A program made the position numbers and the translations under genes. A stretch of DNA of 64,000 nucleotides, taken from positions 1 to 64,000 of the forward strand of contig NZ_JAGIPR010000008.1 of NCBI RefSeq assembly GCF_017877355.1. The letters are read 5' to 3'. A model generated the notes under the pieces. That model worked only from the letters and a program-made list of their open reading frames with translations, did not search any database and had not been told where the DNA came from. Positions 53,109 to 62,433 of this stretch are shown piece after piece. The stretch is from Chryseobacterium jejuense (GTDB taxonomy: Bacteria > Bacteroidota > Bacteroidia > Flavobacteriales > Weeksellaceae). Position 1 is the first letter of the stretch; each line of letters starts with the position of its first letter.

Positions 53109-53864
53109 ATGAGACATTATTCATTCATCCTATTTTATCTCTTCTGCAACGTTTTTATCTATGCGTTTCAGGGAAGCCTTTGGGTGTATATCGCGTGGTT
53201 TCTTGCTTTTTCTGCAGTAGTGGTTTGGGGATCATTTGCTATTGAACTGGGATATTTCGTCAACAGCATTACTCATAAAAGAACCAAAATTAAAGAAATA
53301 GCCCTTACTTTTGATGATGGTCCAACGGAATTCACGCCGAAGTTTTTAGATTTACTTAAAGAACATGAAATAAAAGCCACTTTTTTCTGTATCGGAAAAC
53401 AGATTGAAAAATATCCTGAAACCTTTCAAAGAATTATTAAAGAAGGACATACCATCGGGAATCATACCCTATCGCATTCCAATTCAACAGGTTTTTTATC
53501 AACTTCAAAAATGATTGCAGAGATTGAAAACTGTGATACAATCATGAAGGATGTTGGTAATATACAAACCAATTTATACAGACCTCCATTCGGGGTTACC
53601 AATCCGAGTATTGCTAAAGCAATCAAAAGAACTCACAAAATAAGCATCGGATGGAACGTCCGCTCTCTGGACACCATTATTGATGATGAAAAGAAAATCT
53701 ACCAAAGAGTAACTAAAAGCCTGAGAAAAGGGAGCATTATTCTCCTTCATGATACTTCAGAAAAAACGTATCGTGTACTGGCAGATTTATTAGTATTTTT
53801 GGCGGATAAAAAGTACTCAACTTTTACAGTTGATTCTATTACAAATTCAAGAAAAAATGATTAA
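53109..53864 (+). CDS. membrane-anchored polysaccharide deacetylase (NodB homology)
   Basis: This encodes 251 aa from the ATG at 53109. The frame upstream is repeat-derived and not used. Two N-terminal hydrophobic segments (YSFILFYLFCNVFIYAF and VYIAWFLAFSAVVVWGSFAIE) anchor a NodB domain: motif 1 LTFDDGP (metal Asp), motif 2 HTLSHS (His ligands), motif 3 YRPPFG, and LLHDTSEKT at the end. CE4 enzymes deacetylate N-acetylated sugars. In this cluster it could instead act on an acylated intermediate. The stop overlaps the start of the next gene. Confidence 0.88.
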   Translation: MRHYSFILFYLFCNVFIYAFQGSLWVYIAWFLAFSAVVVWGSFAIELGYFVNSITHKRTKIKEIALTFDDGPTEFTPKFLDLLKEHEIKATFFCIGKQIEKYPETFQRIIKEGHTIGNHTLSHSNSTGFLSTSKMIAEIENCDTIMKDVGNIQTNLYRPPFGVTNPSIAKAIKRTHKISIGWNVRSLDTIIDDEKKIYQRVTKSLRKGSIILLHDTSEKTYRVLADLLVFLADKKYSTFTVDSITNSRKND

Positions 53865-54483
53865 AAATATTGCTTCCGGAGCATTTTTACTGGTATCCGG
53901 ATTATTTTTCGCTCAAAACACAGCTATGTCCGGAGCAGAGGCTAAAGCATTCGTATCCAAGGTTTCTGCAGACACCAAAGAGATCAAAACGCTGCAGAGT
54001 GATTTCACCCAGACCAAGAAAATGGATTTTCTGGATAAAAGCATTGTTACTTACGGAAAAATGTCTTTGCAGACTCCTAATATGCTGAGCTGGAAATACA
54101 CCAAACCTTATCAGTACAGTATTGTTTTTAAAAGCAACAAGATCTACATTAATGACCAGGGAAAAAAATCATCTGTAGATGCCAAAAGCAAAACTTTTGA
54201 AAAGATCAATAAACTGATTGTCGGGAGTTCAAACGGAACCATGTTCAACGATCCTGAGTTTACGGTCACTTATTTCAAAAACGGAAATTACAATGTGGCG
54301 AAATTTATTCCGAAGACTTCACAGCTTTTAAAATACATTAAGCAGATTGAACTGTACTTCCCTAAAAGCCAATCTACGGTTTCTCAAGTGAATATGACAG
54401 AAGCTTCGGGAGATACTACCAATATTGTTTTCAAAAATACAAAGATCAATGCTTCCATTCCTGCGTCAGAATTTACTTTATAG
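53857..54483 (+). CDS. LolA-like outer membrane lipoprotein carrier
   Basis: This encodes 208 aa from the ATG at 53857 with signal peptide MIKNIASGAFLLVSGLFFAQN. The mature protein has the LolA pattern: KTLQSDFTQTKKMDFLDKSIVTYGKMSLQTPNMLSWKYTKPYQY and FNDPEFTVTYFKNGNYNVAKFIPK. LolA-like proteins with a hydrophobic half-barrel occur in aryl polyene clusters and are thought to carry the lipidic pigment across the periplasm. It overlaps the deacetylase gene by 8 nt and the lipoprotein gene that follows. Confidence 0.88.
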   Translation: MIKNIASGAFLLVSGLFFAQNTAMSGAEAKAFVSKVSADTKEIKTLQSDFTQTKKMDFLDKSIVTYGKMSLQTPNMLSWKYTKPYQYSIVFKSNKIYINDQGKKSSVDAKSKTFEKINKLIVGSSNGTMFNDPEFTVTYFKNGNYNVAKFIPKTSQLLKYIKQIELYFPKSQSTVSQVNMTEASGDTTNIVFKNTKINASIPASEFTL

Positions 54484-55084
54484 CCTGATTCTGGTATTGG
54501 CTGTTTCCTGTAAATCCTATAAGCTTACTGATGTGAAACCAGCTCCAACCACAGAAAAAACAGTTGAAAATCTTTATTTTTCGTCTGCTGAAGACTATGT
54601 TTATAAATGTCAGATGGATATTTATAAAAATCATGTAAGCGGTATTCTGATTATCAAAAAATTGAATGAAACAACGCATCGTGTCGCTTTAACTTCTGAT
54701 TTCGGGAATAAACTGATTGATTTTGAAATCTCAGATCAAAATTTTAAGCTCAACTATGTACTTCCGGACCTGGATAAGAAAATTGTCATTAACTTCCTGA
54801 AAAATGACTTTCAACAGCTGTTAAAAAGGCAATATCCGGTGAGTGAAAGCTTTGAAAATGAAAACGCTAAAATCTATCTCTCTAAAATCGATAACAAAAG
54901 CTATTATCTGTTCTTCAATAAAGAAAACAATCTCCTGAAACAGATCATTTACACAAAAAATAACAAGGAAAAGATCGATTTTACTTTTGATGCGAAAAAG
55001 CATATCTTCGCGGACAGTTTACACTTAGATCATAAGGACTTTAAGATCAATATAAAACTATTTCAAATAACTGAAAATGAATAA
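54449..55084 (+). CDS. lipoprotein of the pigment cluster (unknown function)
   Basis: This encodes 211 aa from the ATG at 54449, starting MLPFLRQNLLYSLILVLAVSC with lipobox AVSC. It overlaps the LolA-like gene by 35 nt; the frame opens slightly earlier at 54425. The mature part is a mixed beta protein (GILIIKKLNETTHRVALTSDFGNKLIDFEISDQNFKLNYVLP), which recalls LolB/DUF-type outer-membrane lipoproteins. As partner to the LolA-like carrier it could be the outer-membrane receptor, by analogy to LolA-LolB. That is inference from order and form. Confidence 0.7.
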   Translation: MLPFLRQNLLYSLILVLAVSCKSYKLTDVKPAPTTEKTVENLYFSSAEDYVYKCQMDIYKNHVSGILIIKKLNETTHRVALTSDFGNKLIDFEISDQNFKLNYVLPDLDKKIVINFLKNDFQQLLKRQYPVSESFENENAKIYLSKIDNKSYYLFFNKENNLLKQIIYTKNNKEKIDFTFDAKKHIFADSLHLDHKDFKINIKLFQITENE

Positions 55085-55091
55085 TTTATAG

Positions 55092-55703
55092 ATGAAGAAA
55101 ATATATTTCCTGCTTTTTGCACTCATCTCCGGACTGTCTTTTGCACAAGTAACTTTCAGCCTTGGAGTAAGAGGAGGTGCCAATTTTTCACATTTCACAC
55201 AAGGCAATGGAGTTGAAAAATACTTAATTTATGATGAAAACACCCATTCCTACGATGAGATAAAAGGATCTTATAAATTTAAGAATCGTACAGATTTTTA
55301 TATTGGTTTTTTTGGAAATATAAGACTTACTAAATTCTATGCTTTGCAACCTGAATTTAATTATTCTAGACAAGGTGCAAAAGTAGAGAGTATGGGCAGA
55401 AATGACAGAGATGAATATAAAATTTCTTATTTTGGAACTCAGTTAGTAAATAAGTTTTATTTTAAAAATTTTAATGTGCTTATAGGCCCTACCATTGATG
55501 TGGTTGTGGAAAAAGACTTTGATCCATCCTATAATTTCGATTTAGGAATTACGGCAGGGGCGGGTTATGACATTACCAAGAATTTTGGGGTGGAAGCCAG
55601 AATAAAACATGGCTTCTTACATACCATTAATAACTACCAGGGAAAACATGCCAATGTAGTTTTCCAGGCTGGAGTATATTATACATTTAATCTTAAAAAA
55701 TAA
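55092..55703 (+). CDS. small outer-membrane beta-barrel protein (porin family)
   Basis: This 203 aa protein has a signal peptide (MKKIYFLLFALISGLSFAQ) and a barrel of about eight strands: FSLGVRGGANFSHFTQG, FYIGFFGNIRLTKFYALQPEFNYSRQGAKVE, LVNKFYFKNFNVLIGPTIDVVVE and VVFQAGVYYTFNLKK, of the OMP_b-brl_2 type. Its aromatic C-terminal strand is as expected for insertion by BamA. Within the cluster it may assist pigment insertion in the outer membrane, but no direct evidence exists. Confidence 0.8.
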   Translation: MKKIYFLLFALISGLSFAQVTFSLGVRGGANFSHFTQGNGVEKYLIYDENTHSYDEIKGSYKFKNRTDFYIGFFGNIRLTKFYALQPEFNYSRQGAKVESMGRNDRDEYKISYFGTQLVNKFYFKNFNVLIGPTIDVVVEKDFDPSYNFDLGITAGAGYDITKNFGVEARIKHGFLHTINNYQGKHANVVFQAGVYYTFNLKK

Positions 55704-55707
55704 GATC

Positions 55708-56088
55708 ATGCAAACCATTCTTACAGATTTTTATACTTTAACATCATACGAAAAGGCAGAAAACGGAAGCTTTACTGCTCACATCCATTTAAATAAGAAT
55801 CACGACATTTTCAAGGGACATTTTCCTGGAAACCCTGTGACTCCAGGAGTTTGTATGATGCAGATCATTAAAGAACTGACAGAAGAATTTACAGGTTCAT
55901 CGTTATTTTTAAAAACGGCCTCGAATGTAAAGTTCATGGCCATTATCAATCCTTTTGAGACTCCTGATCTGAAACTTCAGTTGGATATAACGGAAGATGG
56001 TGAGGATGTTAAAGTAAAAAATGTAACCTCTTTTGGCGAGACTATTGCATTGAAACTGTCTGTAAGCTATAAAAAATTAATGTCATGA
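55708..56088 (+). CDS. FabZ-like 3-hydroxyacyl-ACP dehydratase
   Basis: This 126 aa hotdog dehydratase has the motif FKGHFPGNPVTPGVCMMQIIKE, where FabZ has a His and a Pro-rich turn (GHFPxxPxxPGV). The following SNVKFMAIINPFETPDLKL is the usual second half. With the two ApeP-like proteins it makes a third dehydratase in the cluster, possibly one for each chain type. It overlaps the next gene by 4 nt. Confidence 0.85.
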   Translation: MQTILTDFYTLTSYEKAENGSFTAHIHLNKNHDIFKGHFPGNPVTPGVCMMQIIKELTEEFTGSSLFLKTASNVKFMAIINPFETPDLKLQLDITEDGEDVKVKNVTSFGETIALKLSVSYKKLMS

Positions 56089-56561
56089 AACTTATTTTAT
56101 CCTTCGTAGCGGCATTTTTATTTTTCTTTCAGTCTGATATTGAGGTACTGAGAAACAGTTATGCCAAGGCCAATGATTCCAGCACGAATACATCAAATTT
56201 CATTGACGTTGCAGAAAAACAATCAGGTTCTGATCCGGTAACGTTAGGGTATAAAGCAGCTGCCAAAATTATGGAAGCCAAAGTATCTAAAGGAAACCGA
56301 AAAGCTCTTGTAAAGATAGGAGCAACGAACCTTGAAGGAATCATCAAAAGCAATCCCAATAACGCAGAACTTCGTCTGATAAGACTGAGCGTTCAGGAAA
56401 ACATCCCTAAAATTGTGGGATACAGAGGAAGCTTAAAAGATGATAAAGCATTTCTACTGAATAATTACAGCAAACAGAATGCAACTTTAAAAAACTATAT
56501 CAAAAGGTTCGCCATGCAGTCTAAAACGATTACCGAGACTGAAAGAGCCACTTTAAAATAA
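56085..56561 (+). CDS. small secreted protein of the pigment cluster
   Basis: This 158 aa protein has an N-terminal signal (MKLILSFVAAFLFFFQSD). The remainder is helical, with short repeats like TLGYKAAAKIMEAKVSKGNRK and NPNNAELRLIRLSVQENIPKIVGYRG, and resembles TPR-like helical arrays. No family is recognised. It is translationally coupled to the FabZ-like gene and precedes the GT2-DUF2062 fusion by 4 nt, so it is likely part of the same process. Confidence 0.65.
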   Translation: MKLILSFVAAFLFFFQSDIEVLRNSYAKANDSSTNTSNFIDVAEKQSGSDPVTLGYKAAAKIMEAKVSKGNRKALVKIGATNLEGIIKSNPNNAELRLIRLSVQENIPKIVGYRGSLKDDKAFLLNNYSKQNATLKNYIKRFAMQSKTITETERATLK

Positions 56562-56565
56562 AAAC

Positions 56566-57738
56566 ATGTCCCTTGTTGAAGTACAAAATGTAATTTCCGA
56601 AAGGAAAATCTGCATTTTAATACCTACTTATAATAATGAAAAGACCCTAAAAAGGGTGATTGACGGCGTTTTAGATTACACCGAAAGTATTATTGTGGTT
56701 AATGACGGTTCCACCGATTCCACGCCTCAGATTTTGAACCAATATCCTCAGATCACGGTAATTTCCTTACCTGAGAATAAAGGGAAAGGAAACGGGCTTA
56801 AAACAGGCTTCAGAAAGGCAAAAGAATTGGGATATGACCACGCTATAACCATTGATTCTGACGGGCAGCATTATCCGGACGATATCCCTGTATTTGTAGA
56901 AGCCCTTCTTCAGGAAGATGAGGATGTTCTGCTGATTGGAAACAGAAACATGTCTCAGGACGGGATTCCAAAGAAGAGCAGTTTTGGAAATAGATTTTCT
57001 AATTTCTGGTTTTGGTTTGAAACCGGAATCAAGCTGGAAGACACTCAATCCGGGTACAGACTTTATCCTTTGCACAGAATTCCAAAGAAATATTTTACCC
57101 CTAAGTTTGAATTTGAAATTGAGATTATCGTAAGAACCGCCTGGAGACACCTCCCGGTAAAGAATGTTCCCATCAAGGTTCTGTATGATCCTGCAGAGCG
57201 TGTTTCTCACTTCAGACCGTTTAAGGATTTTACCCGAATCAGTATTCTGAATACTATTTTGGTAACCATTACCCTATTCTACATTATTCCGAGGAATTTC
57301 GTGAATAATTTCAAAAAAAAAAGCTTTAAAAGGTTCATAAAGGAAGATGTACTGGAAAGCGACGGAAGCAACCGTACCAAAGCATTTTCCATTGCTCTTG
57401 GAGTCTTTATAGGACTTTCTCCTTTTTGGGGATTCCAGACTTTACTCGTGATCAGCTTATCTGTACTCTTCAAACTGAATAAGGTTCTGGCGTTTATAGC
57501 TTCCAATGTCAGCTTACCGCCATTTATTCCATTTATTATTGCAGCATCCTTATTTCTGGGCGCTCCGTTTGTACATGGAGACAGTAATCTCCTCAGTCAG
57601 GATCTTAATTTTGATCTGATTAAGAATAATCTACTTCAATATGTAATCGGAAGTTTTATCCTGAGCACCACACTGTCTGCCGTTGCCGGAATAAGTACTT
57701 TTCTTTTTTTGAATAAACTGAATCCTGAGAATAATTAG
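56566..57738 (+). CDS. GT2 glycosyltransferase fused to DUF2062 membrane domain
   Basis: This 390 aa protein has an N-terminal GT2 domain (about 15-230) with CILIPTYNNEKTLKRVIDG, IIVVNDGSTDSTP and AITIDSDGQHYPDD (metal DxD). The C-terminal DUF2062 domain (about 265-385) has three or four membrane segments (FSIALGVFIGLSPFWGFQTLLVISLSVLF and FIASNVSLPPFIPFIIAASLF). The combination is a dolichyl-phosphate-mannose-synthase-like GT in flavobacterial aryl polyene clusters. It may glycosylate or transfer to the product. It is the last plus-strand gene and ends at a bidirectional terminator. Confidence 0.85.
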   Translation: MSLVEVQNVISERKICILIPTYNNEKTLKRVIDGVLDYTESIIVVNDGSTDSTPQILNQYPQITVISLPENKGKGNGLKTGFRKAKELGYDHAITIDSDGQHYPDDIPVFVEALLQEDEDVLLIGNRNMSQDGIPKKSSFGNRFSNFWFWFETGIKLEDTQSGYRLYPLHRIPKKYFTPKFEFEIEIIVRTAWRHLPVKNVPIKVLYDPAERVSHFRPFKDFTRISILNTILVTITLFYIIPRNFVNNFKKKSFKRFIKEDVLESDGSNRTKAFSIALGVFIGLSPFWGFQTLLVISLSVLFKLNKVLAFIASNVSLPPFIPFIIAASLFLGAPFVHGDSNLLSQDLNFDLIKNNLLQYVIGSFILSTTLSAVAGISTFLFLNKLNPENN

Positions 57739-57746
57739 AATAAAAG

Positions 57747-57785
57747 AATAAGCCCCGAAAATACTCTGAGGCTTATTTATTTTTA
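57747..57785. terminator. bidirectional terminator at the convergence point
   Basis: AATAAGCC (57747-57754) pairs with GGCTTATT (57770-57777), flanked by T-rich runs in both directions. It lies between the plus arm (ends 57738) and the minus arm (ends 57783). Confidence 0.8.
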
Positions 57786-59477
57786 TTGTTTATTAATCTT
57801 CTTATTGGTTTTATCAAGATATTTTTTAATCATTTTCTGATCCGGAACCGTAGTTATTTCCTTGGTAAGGGCCTTTTCAAACTCTGTCTTTGCTTTTGAA
57901 TATTCTTTTTTGTGATAATAATATTTCCCGGCTAGAAAATATACTTTCCAGAAATCAGGATTCAAAGACTGATAATAAGAAATGGCATCATCTGTTAATG
58001 CAATATCCTTATTGTCTGTAGCATCACTGATTTCTTTGCTCAACATTCTGGATATTTCATAATTTTCAAATTCTTCAGAATCTGCAAAAGGATCACGTGG
58101 AATATTCAATTGTGATTTTGAAAAGTTATCAGGTTGTAATGCTTTACCTGAAAATATTTCATTGAGATCATAACATACAAATTCTCCTAACTGATAAGGA
58201 TTGGAAGATACCCAAACTAATTTCTTTTCAGGTGAAAATATAATAGCATGATGGGCTAAAAGCTGATTTAAAGCTTTCTCATTTCCATAGCCTATACTTT
58301 TATCTTTTAAACCGGACCGGTTCCTTAAAAGGGAAGCCATTTTCCCGGGAGTCAACTTTTTTTCATCCTGTAAAAGCTCCTGAAGCTTTTCGTAGCGATA
58401 TTCCGAGTGACTTTCTTTGATCTGTTTCTGATTTCTTTTATCATCTTTATAAGCATCAGATTGAAAATGATTGGTACAAAGCACCTTGCTTGTATTCTGA
58501 ACCCTGTACACTCCGAAATTTTTCGGGGAAACTTCAATAATTACAGCATTTCTATCATGAGCGCTTCCCACTAAGATTGATTCTGAAACAAAAACATTCC
58601 TTTTTTTAGCGATAGCAATGGCCTCTTCGATGGTTTTAGCATATTGCAAAATTTCCCTTGTTACCAGAGAAATAGGTGTTTTCGCAGTAAGAGGAATCCT
58701 TGATTTCCCGGCATTGATGGTTACTGTTATTCCTTCTTTATTCATTCCTGAAACCACGCCTATCATTCCCGGCCAGCTTACAGACATATAAGGAATTCCA
58801 TCTTCCGGTTGCACAAATTCAACCAGTTTATTTTGGGCAAACTCATCTCCTACATAGAAATCGAAATTTCTCCCAATCAGTATATCACCGTCTTCTGTGT
58901 TTTCGTTCCAGACCGCCAGGGAAGTACAGCCTACCATTGCCAGATCCTGCATCGCATGCCCAATATCATGAGCCCCATGTAAATATAAATTCCTCAGATA
59001 TCTTGGTGCAATAAAATCATATTGATCTGAAGAATACTGTGACAAGCCATACAATTCTGCCTGATAATCCTCTCTTACATTCAGATACATTTTACGGTTG
59101 TACCATTTCAAGAAGGTATTTAAAAGTTTCTGTTTAAACTTTGAAGGAACAAAACCTTCCACTTTGGAGAAGAATATTCCCTCTTGTTTCTGCATCAGAT
59201 CCTGAGTTAATGCTCCGTTATTATACCCTAATTGTAAAGGATTTCCTTTAATATAAAGCTCCCAAAGCTGTTGTTTATTTTTGGTGAGAAAATTCTGTTT
59301 ATAACTGAATGTACTGTCATTGATCTTATTAACCTTCGGAACTTCCAGAGTATATTGTTTTACATCAGGAAGATGATGAACAGATTTAGACACCCCGCAT
59401 GCACTCAGGAGAAAGAAAAAAAGGAAGTATATAAAGAGTCTTTTATGTGACAGGTATTGGATATTAGTTTTTTTCAC
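57783..59477 (-). CDS. C45-type Ntn-hydrolase lipoprotein with C-terminal TPR
   Basis: This 564 aa protein has a signal peptide with lipobox LLSAC (Cys27). The central domain shows the C45/acyl-CoA:6-aminopenicillanate acyltransferase pattern: MVGCTSLAVWNENTEDGDILIGRNFDF, where Cys184 would be the N-terminal nucleophile after autoprocessing, then GMIGVVSGMNKEGITVTINAG. The C-terminal 90 residues look like TPR helices (FWKVYFLAGKYYYHKKEYSKAKTEFEKAL). Family members form or split amide and ester bonds. As an outer-membrane lipoprotein in this cluster it could join the polyene acid and the resorcinol, which is inference. Confidence 0.82.
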   Translation of the reverse strand: MKKTNIQYLSHKRLFIYFLFFFLLSACGVSKSVHHLPDVKQYTLEVPKVNKINDSTFSYKQNFLTKNKQQLWELYIKGNPLQLGYNNGALTQDLMQKQEGIFFSKVEGFVPSKFKQKLLNTFLKWYNRKMYLNVREDYQAELYGLSQYSSDQYDFIAPRYLRNLYLHGAHDIGHAMQDLAMVGCTSLAVWNENTEDGDILIGRNFDFYVGDEFAQNKLVEFVQPEDGIPYMSVSWPGMIGVVSGMNKEGITVTINAGKSRIPLTAKTPISLVTREILQYAKTIEEAIAIAKKRNVFVSESILVGSAHDRNAVIIEVSPKNFGVYRVQNTSKVLCTNHFQSDAYKDDKRNQKQIKESHSEYRYEKLQELLQDEKKLTPGKMASLLRNRSGLKDKSIGYGNEKALNQLLAHHAIIFSPEKKLVWVSSNPYQLGEFVCYDLNEIFSGKALQPDNFSKSQLNIPRDPFADSEEFENYEISRMLSKEISDATDNKDIALTDDAISYYQSLNPDFWKVYFLAGKYYYHKKEYSKAKTEFEKALTKEITTVPDQKMIKKYLDKTNKKINKQ

Positions 59478-59488
59478 GGTTGTTTCTA

Positions 59489-61006
59489 TTAGGTCATTGG
59501 GCCCAAACGGCTGTTGATAGTATCTTTTCCCAGGATTTCAGCACAGGTATTGAATGCGCCTATGGTAACCCCCAAAATTCCGTGCATATTCACGGATTGG
59601 CCTGTCAGAAACAGATTATCAATTTTTGTACGGGGAGAAACCATGGTTTTCAGAGGATTATCTGAGTTTTTCATATAACCGTACATATTTCCGTCAAAGC
59701 TTCCGATATAGTCTCTGTAAGATAAAGGAGAAGACGTATATATCTGTTGAATAGCATGCCTTAAACCGGGAATCTTCTTTTCCAGAGCATCAATCATTTT
59801 TTCAGTCTTTTCCAGTTTGAATCTTTCATACTGTTCTCCTCTTTCATGTTCATCCGCAGCTGTATTCACTGTACTTTCCCATTGTTTCACCTCATCAAAA
59901 TCCATATAAGAAATAGCGGTGAGGCTTTCCGCAAACTCAGGATGATGCTTTGAAGGTGTAGATGAAAGCATATAAGTCTCCGGCCAGTCTTCCTTATTGT
60001 AGCGGTATGCATTCCAAACCTGTTTTTCAGAGGAATAATGGTAGATATTGTAATTAAAATTGGGTAAATAATGAGGCTTTAAAACAAGATAAACACTGAA
60101 ACAGGATGAAATCGGCTGCCAGCTTAAAACCCTGTTCAGAAAAGATTTTTTCAGTCTTTCTTCTCCAATCAGCTTAATGGTGGAACGTATTTCAATATTG
60201 GAAATAAACTGCTTAGCGGCATATTCTTTCCCTGACTTTGTTTTTACGGAAGTCAGGGTGTTATTTTCATTAAAAATAAATTCGGAAACTTCTGAATGTT
60301 TGTGAACTTCAGCTCCATACTGACGAAGCTTTCGGATCATCAATTTGGAGATCTGACTTCCTCCTTTTAAGCATTTATAAGCACTTTGTATGTAAGAATT
60401 CACCGTTAAAGCATGAACATAAAAAGGAACATTCTCAGAATCCCCTGCATACAGGAAATTAGACCCTAATAAAACTGCCTGAAGTGTTTTATTCTGAGTT
60501 ACAGATTCTATAAATCTTTTTGTATTTAAATGCAGAATTTCTTCATTGTAGTTGTCCTTCCCTACCACATGATATCTCGGAAACTGGCTGCATACATACT
60601 GAAGTTCTTCACAATAGTTTTCAAGGTTTTCTTTTTCTTCAGGAAAATAGGTGGATAGCTGTTCTACAAAATTCTCATAGCCCTGAGCATGTGGATATTG
60701 GATCGTATCATCTCCAAAGGAAATTCTGTCATATCCGTCTTCATCCATCTTTTGAAGTTCCAGTTCCTCCATAATCTCAAGATAGGAGAAGAAACGGTTC
60801 AGATTCTGCCCTTTTGAAAGCCCGCCCAAATAATGAACTCCGGTATCAAAAATAAGTTTATCCCTTGAAAAAGTCTGCAAATTTCCGCCATACTGGTTAT
60901 TTTTTTCCAGCACGCAAACCTTCAGGCCTTCTTTCGCCAAAACAAGAGCCGAAACAAGACCTCCCAATCCACTGCCGATTACAAGTATGTCATATTCTTT
61001 TTTCAA
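59489..61006 (-). CDS. CrtI/phytoene desaturase-like FAD oxidoreductase
   Basis: This 505 aa flavoenzyme opens YDILVIGSGLGGLVSALVLAKEGLKVCVLEKNNQYGGNLQTF, a classical GxGxxG dinucleotide-binding site followed by the family glycines. The C-terminus LFLTGQSVNMHGILGVTIGAFNTCAEIL is the second FAD-binding motif of CrtI and retinol saturase relatives. It could oxidise the cyclohexanedione to a resorcinol or change saturation of the polyene. The gene lies 11 nt upstream of the C45-type gene, so the two are one unit. Confidence 0.88.
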   Translation of the reverse strand: MKKEYDILVIGSGLGGLVSALVLAKEGLKVCVLEKNNQYGGNLQTFSRDKLIFDTGVHYLGGLSKGQNLNRFFSYLEIMEELELQKMDEDGYDRISFGDDTIQYPHAQGYENFVEQLSTYFPEEKENLENYCEELQYVCSQFPRYHVVGKDNYNEEILHLNTKRFIESVTQNKTLQAVLLGSNFLYAGDSENVPFYVHALTVNSYIQSAYKCLKGGSQISKLMIRKLRQYGAEVHKHSEVSEFIFNENNTLTSVKTKSGKEYAAKQFISNIEIRSTIKLIGEERLKKSFLNRVLSWQPISSCFSVYLVLKPHYLPNFNYNIYHYSSEKQVWNAYRYNKEDWPETYMLSSTPSKHHPEFAESLTAISYMDFDEVKQWESTVNTAADEHERGEQYERFKLEKTEKMIDALEKKIPGLRHAIQQIYTSSPLSYRDYIGSFDGNMYGYMKNSDNPLKTMVSPRTKIDNLFLTGQSVNMHGILGVTIGAFNTCAEILGKDTINSRLGPMT

Positions 61007-61184
61007 AAGAGGGTGTGCTTTTTTTAATTAAGAGATTGGGAATTTAAGAAATTTGGATATTATTTTGTGATTACTATACAGGAAAGTCCTATTTGAACAA
61101 TATCATTTTTAAAATTCAGTCTCTCAATATTCCTTAGTGATTTTGAGTTTTATTATTAGTTTTCAGGGAATAAAAATAGAAAAA

Positions 61185-62069
61185 TTAATCAACATCATCC
61201 CAAAAGTCGAAATAATTAAACCATTGAAGCGGATATTTTTTCACCATGGTTTCAAGATTCTGAACATAAGACTGTAAAAGTCCCTGAGAATCCCTGTTCT
61301 TGATATTCTGAGCTACCCTTGCATACAAATGATAATGAAGATTTTTTTCTTTCATCACGTAGACATATATCACGGGTACTCCTAAACGGGATGCAATAAG
61401 AAATGGCCCTGCCGGAAATTTGGCACTTTTTCCCAACAGATCCGCTTCCAGGAATTTTGAGCCTTCAAAATAACGATCACCGGTAAAACAGATCAATTCA
61501 TTATTGGACAAAGCCTGATTGATCTCAAAGATATGCGACATATCTTCTTTGACATAAATGAATTTGATATTGCTCTTTTTTACAGAAACACTTTCCAGGT
61601 ATTCCTTGATAACAGTAACTTCCTGATCTGTAGTAACCAGATTGATCTGACAGTCAAAATCAATATCTGCAAAGAAATGTTCTGCGACTTCAAAATTACC
61701 GATGTGAGCACTGATAAGAACTCCTCCTTTCTTGGCGGCTAAAAGATTTCTGAGGTTTTCAATGCCATCGAATTCGTAAGTATATTTCTCTCTCAATCCG
61801 GCAGAAATAGCCGTTTTATCAATTAAAACCTGCCCGAATGTGAAGTAACTTTTAAAAATGGAGCATTTGGCTTTCCAATAGCCGAGATGAAGTCTTTTCT
61901 GGAAGTAATAGAGAATGTATTGGTTGCTTTTTTTCTGAAACAGAACATAATAAGCAGCCACAAAGTACAATACAAAATATGAACTTCTGATTCCGATATT
62001 TCTAATACACCAGACAAATATTCTGTAGCCCAGAACCGTCCCTTTAGATTTACCTTTCCACTTGTTCAT
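61185..62069 (-). CDS. LpxL/HtrB-like lysophospholipid acyltransferase
   Basis: This 294 aa member of the LpxL family has the catalytic His in ISAHIGNFEVAEHFF (HxxxxE) and ELICFTGDRYFEGSKFLEADLLGKSAKFPAGPFLIASRLGVPVIYVYV as the substrate part. It begins with a membrane helix (SSYFVLYFVAAYYVLF) that anchors it to the inner membrane. In aryl polyene clusters this enzyme type is proposed to attach the chain to a lipid or headgroup. It is distinct from the PlsC domain of the exporter fusion, so there are two acyltransferase types. Confidence 0.87.
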   Translation of the reverse strand: MNKWKGKSKGTVLGYRIFVWCIRNIGIRSSYFVLYFVAAYYVLFQKKSNQYILYYFQKRLHLGYWKAKCSIFKSYFTFGQVLIDKTAISAGLREKYTYEFDGIENLRNLLAAKKGGVLISAHIGNFEVAEHFFADIDFDCQINLVTTDQEVTVIKEYLESVSVKKSNIKFIYVKEDMSHIFEINQALSNNELICFTGDRYFEGSKFLEADLLGKSAKFPAGPFLIASRLGVPVIYVYVMKEKNLHYHLYARVAQNIKNRDSQGLLQSYVQNLETMVKKYPLQWFNYFDFWDDVD

Positions 62070-62094
62070 AAATACAGTTTGCTAATATAACAGA

Positions 62095-62146
62095 GTACCA
62101 ATGTAACAATATCTCTGAGTATCCTCTTCTATTATTACATTGGTAC
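62095..62146. repeat. hairpin-forming intergenic repeat, copy 3
   Basis: GTACCAATGTAACAAT (62095-62110) is inverted relative to ATTATTACATTGGTAC (62131-62146), with one mismatch. It lies between the LpxL-like gene and the second ACP gene. Confidence 0.8.
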
Positions 62147-62174
62147 CTTATAAGGAATATAGATTACTTAATAA

Positions 62175-62429
62175 CTATGCTTTTTTTTCAGCGATCTTAT
62201 TTTCAATCGTAGTGTAGAAATCATCAAATGTCACCATTTTCTTGAAGTCTGCTTCTCCTAATTTCACTCCGAAATTGGATTCAATCACTACGACCATGTC
62301 AATATAATCTAAGCTGTCTAGTCCCAGTGTATTTTTAAGGTTGGCATCATTACTGATTTCATCTCCGTCAACTTCAAATTCGTTAATCAGAAAATCATTA
62401 ACAATAGCAACAATTTTTTCCCTTTCCAT
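62175..62429 (-). CDS. acyl carrier protein (pigment cluster, copy 2)
   Basis: This encodes 84 aa from the ATG at 62429; a TTG 4 codons upstream overlaps the ketosynthase and is less likely. The phosphopantetheine serine is in NTLGLDSLDYIDMVV (near residue 38). It is acidic and helical. The sequence differs clearly from ACP copy 1 (GLGLDSIDALELIV), so the two may carry different intermediates, for example the polyene and the resorcinol precursor. It follows the ketosynthase by 4 nt. Confidence 0.93.
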   Translation of the reverse strand: MEREKIVAIVNDFLINEFEVDGDEISNDANLKNTLGLDSLDYIDMVVVIESNFGVKLGEADFKKMVTFDDFYTTIENKIAEKKA

Positions 62430-62433
62430 GTTT

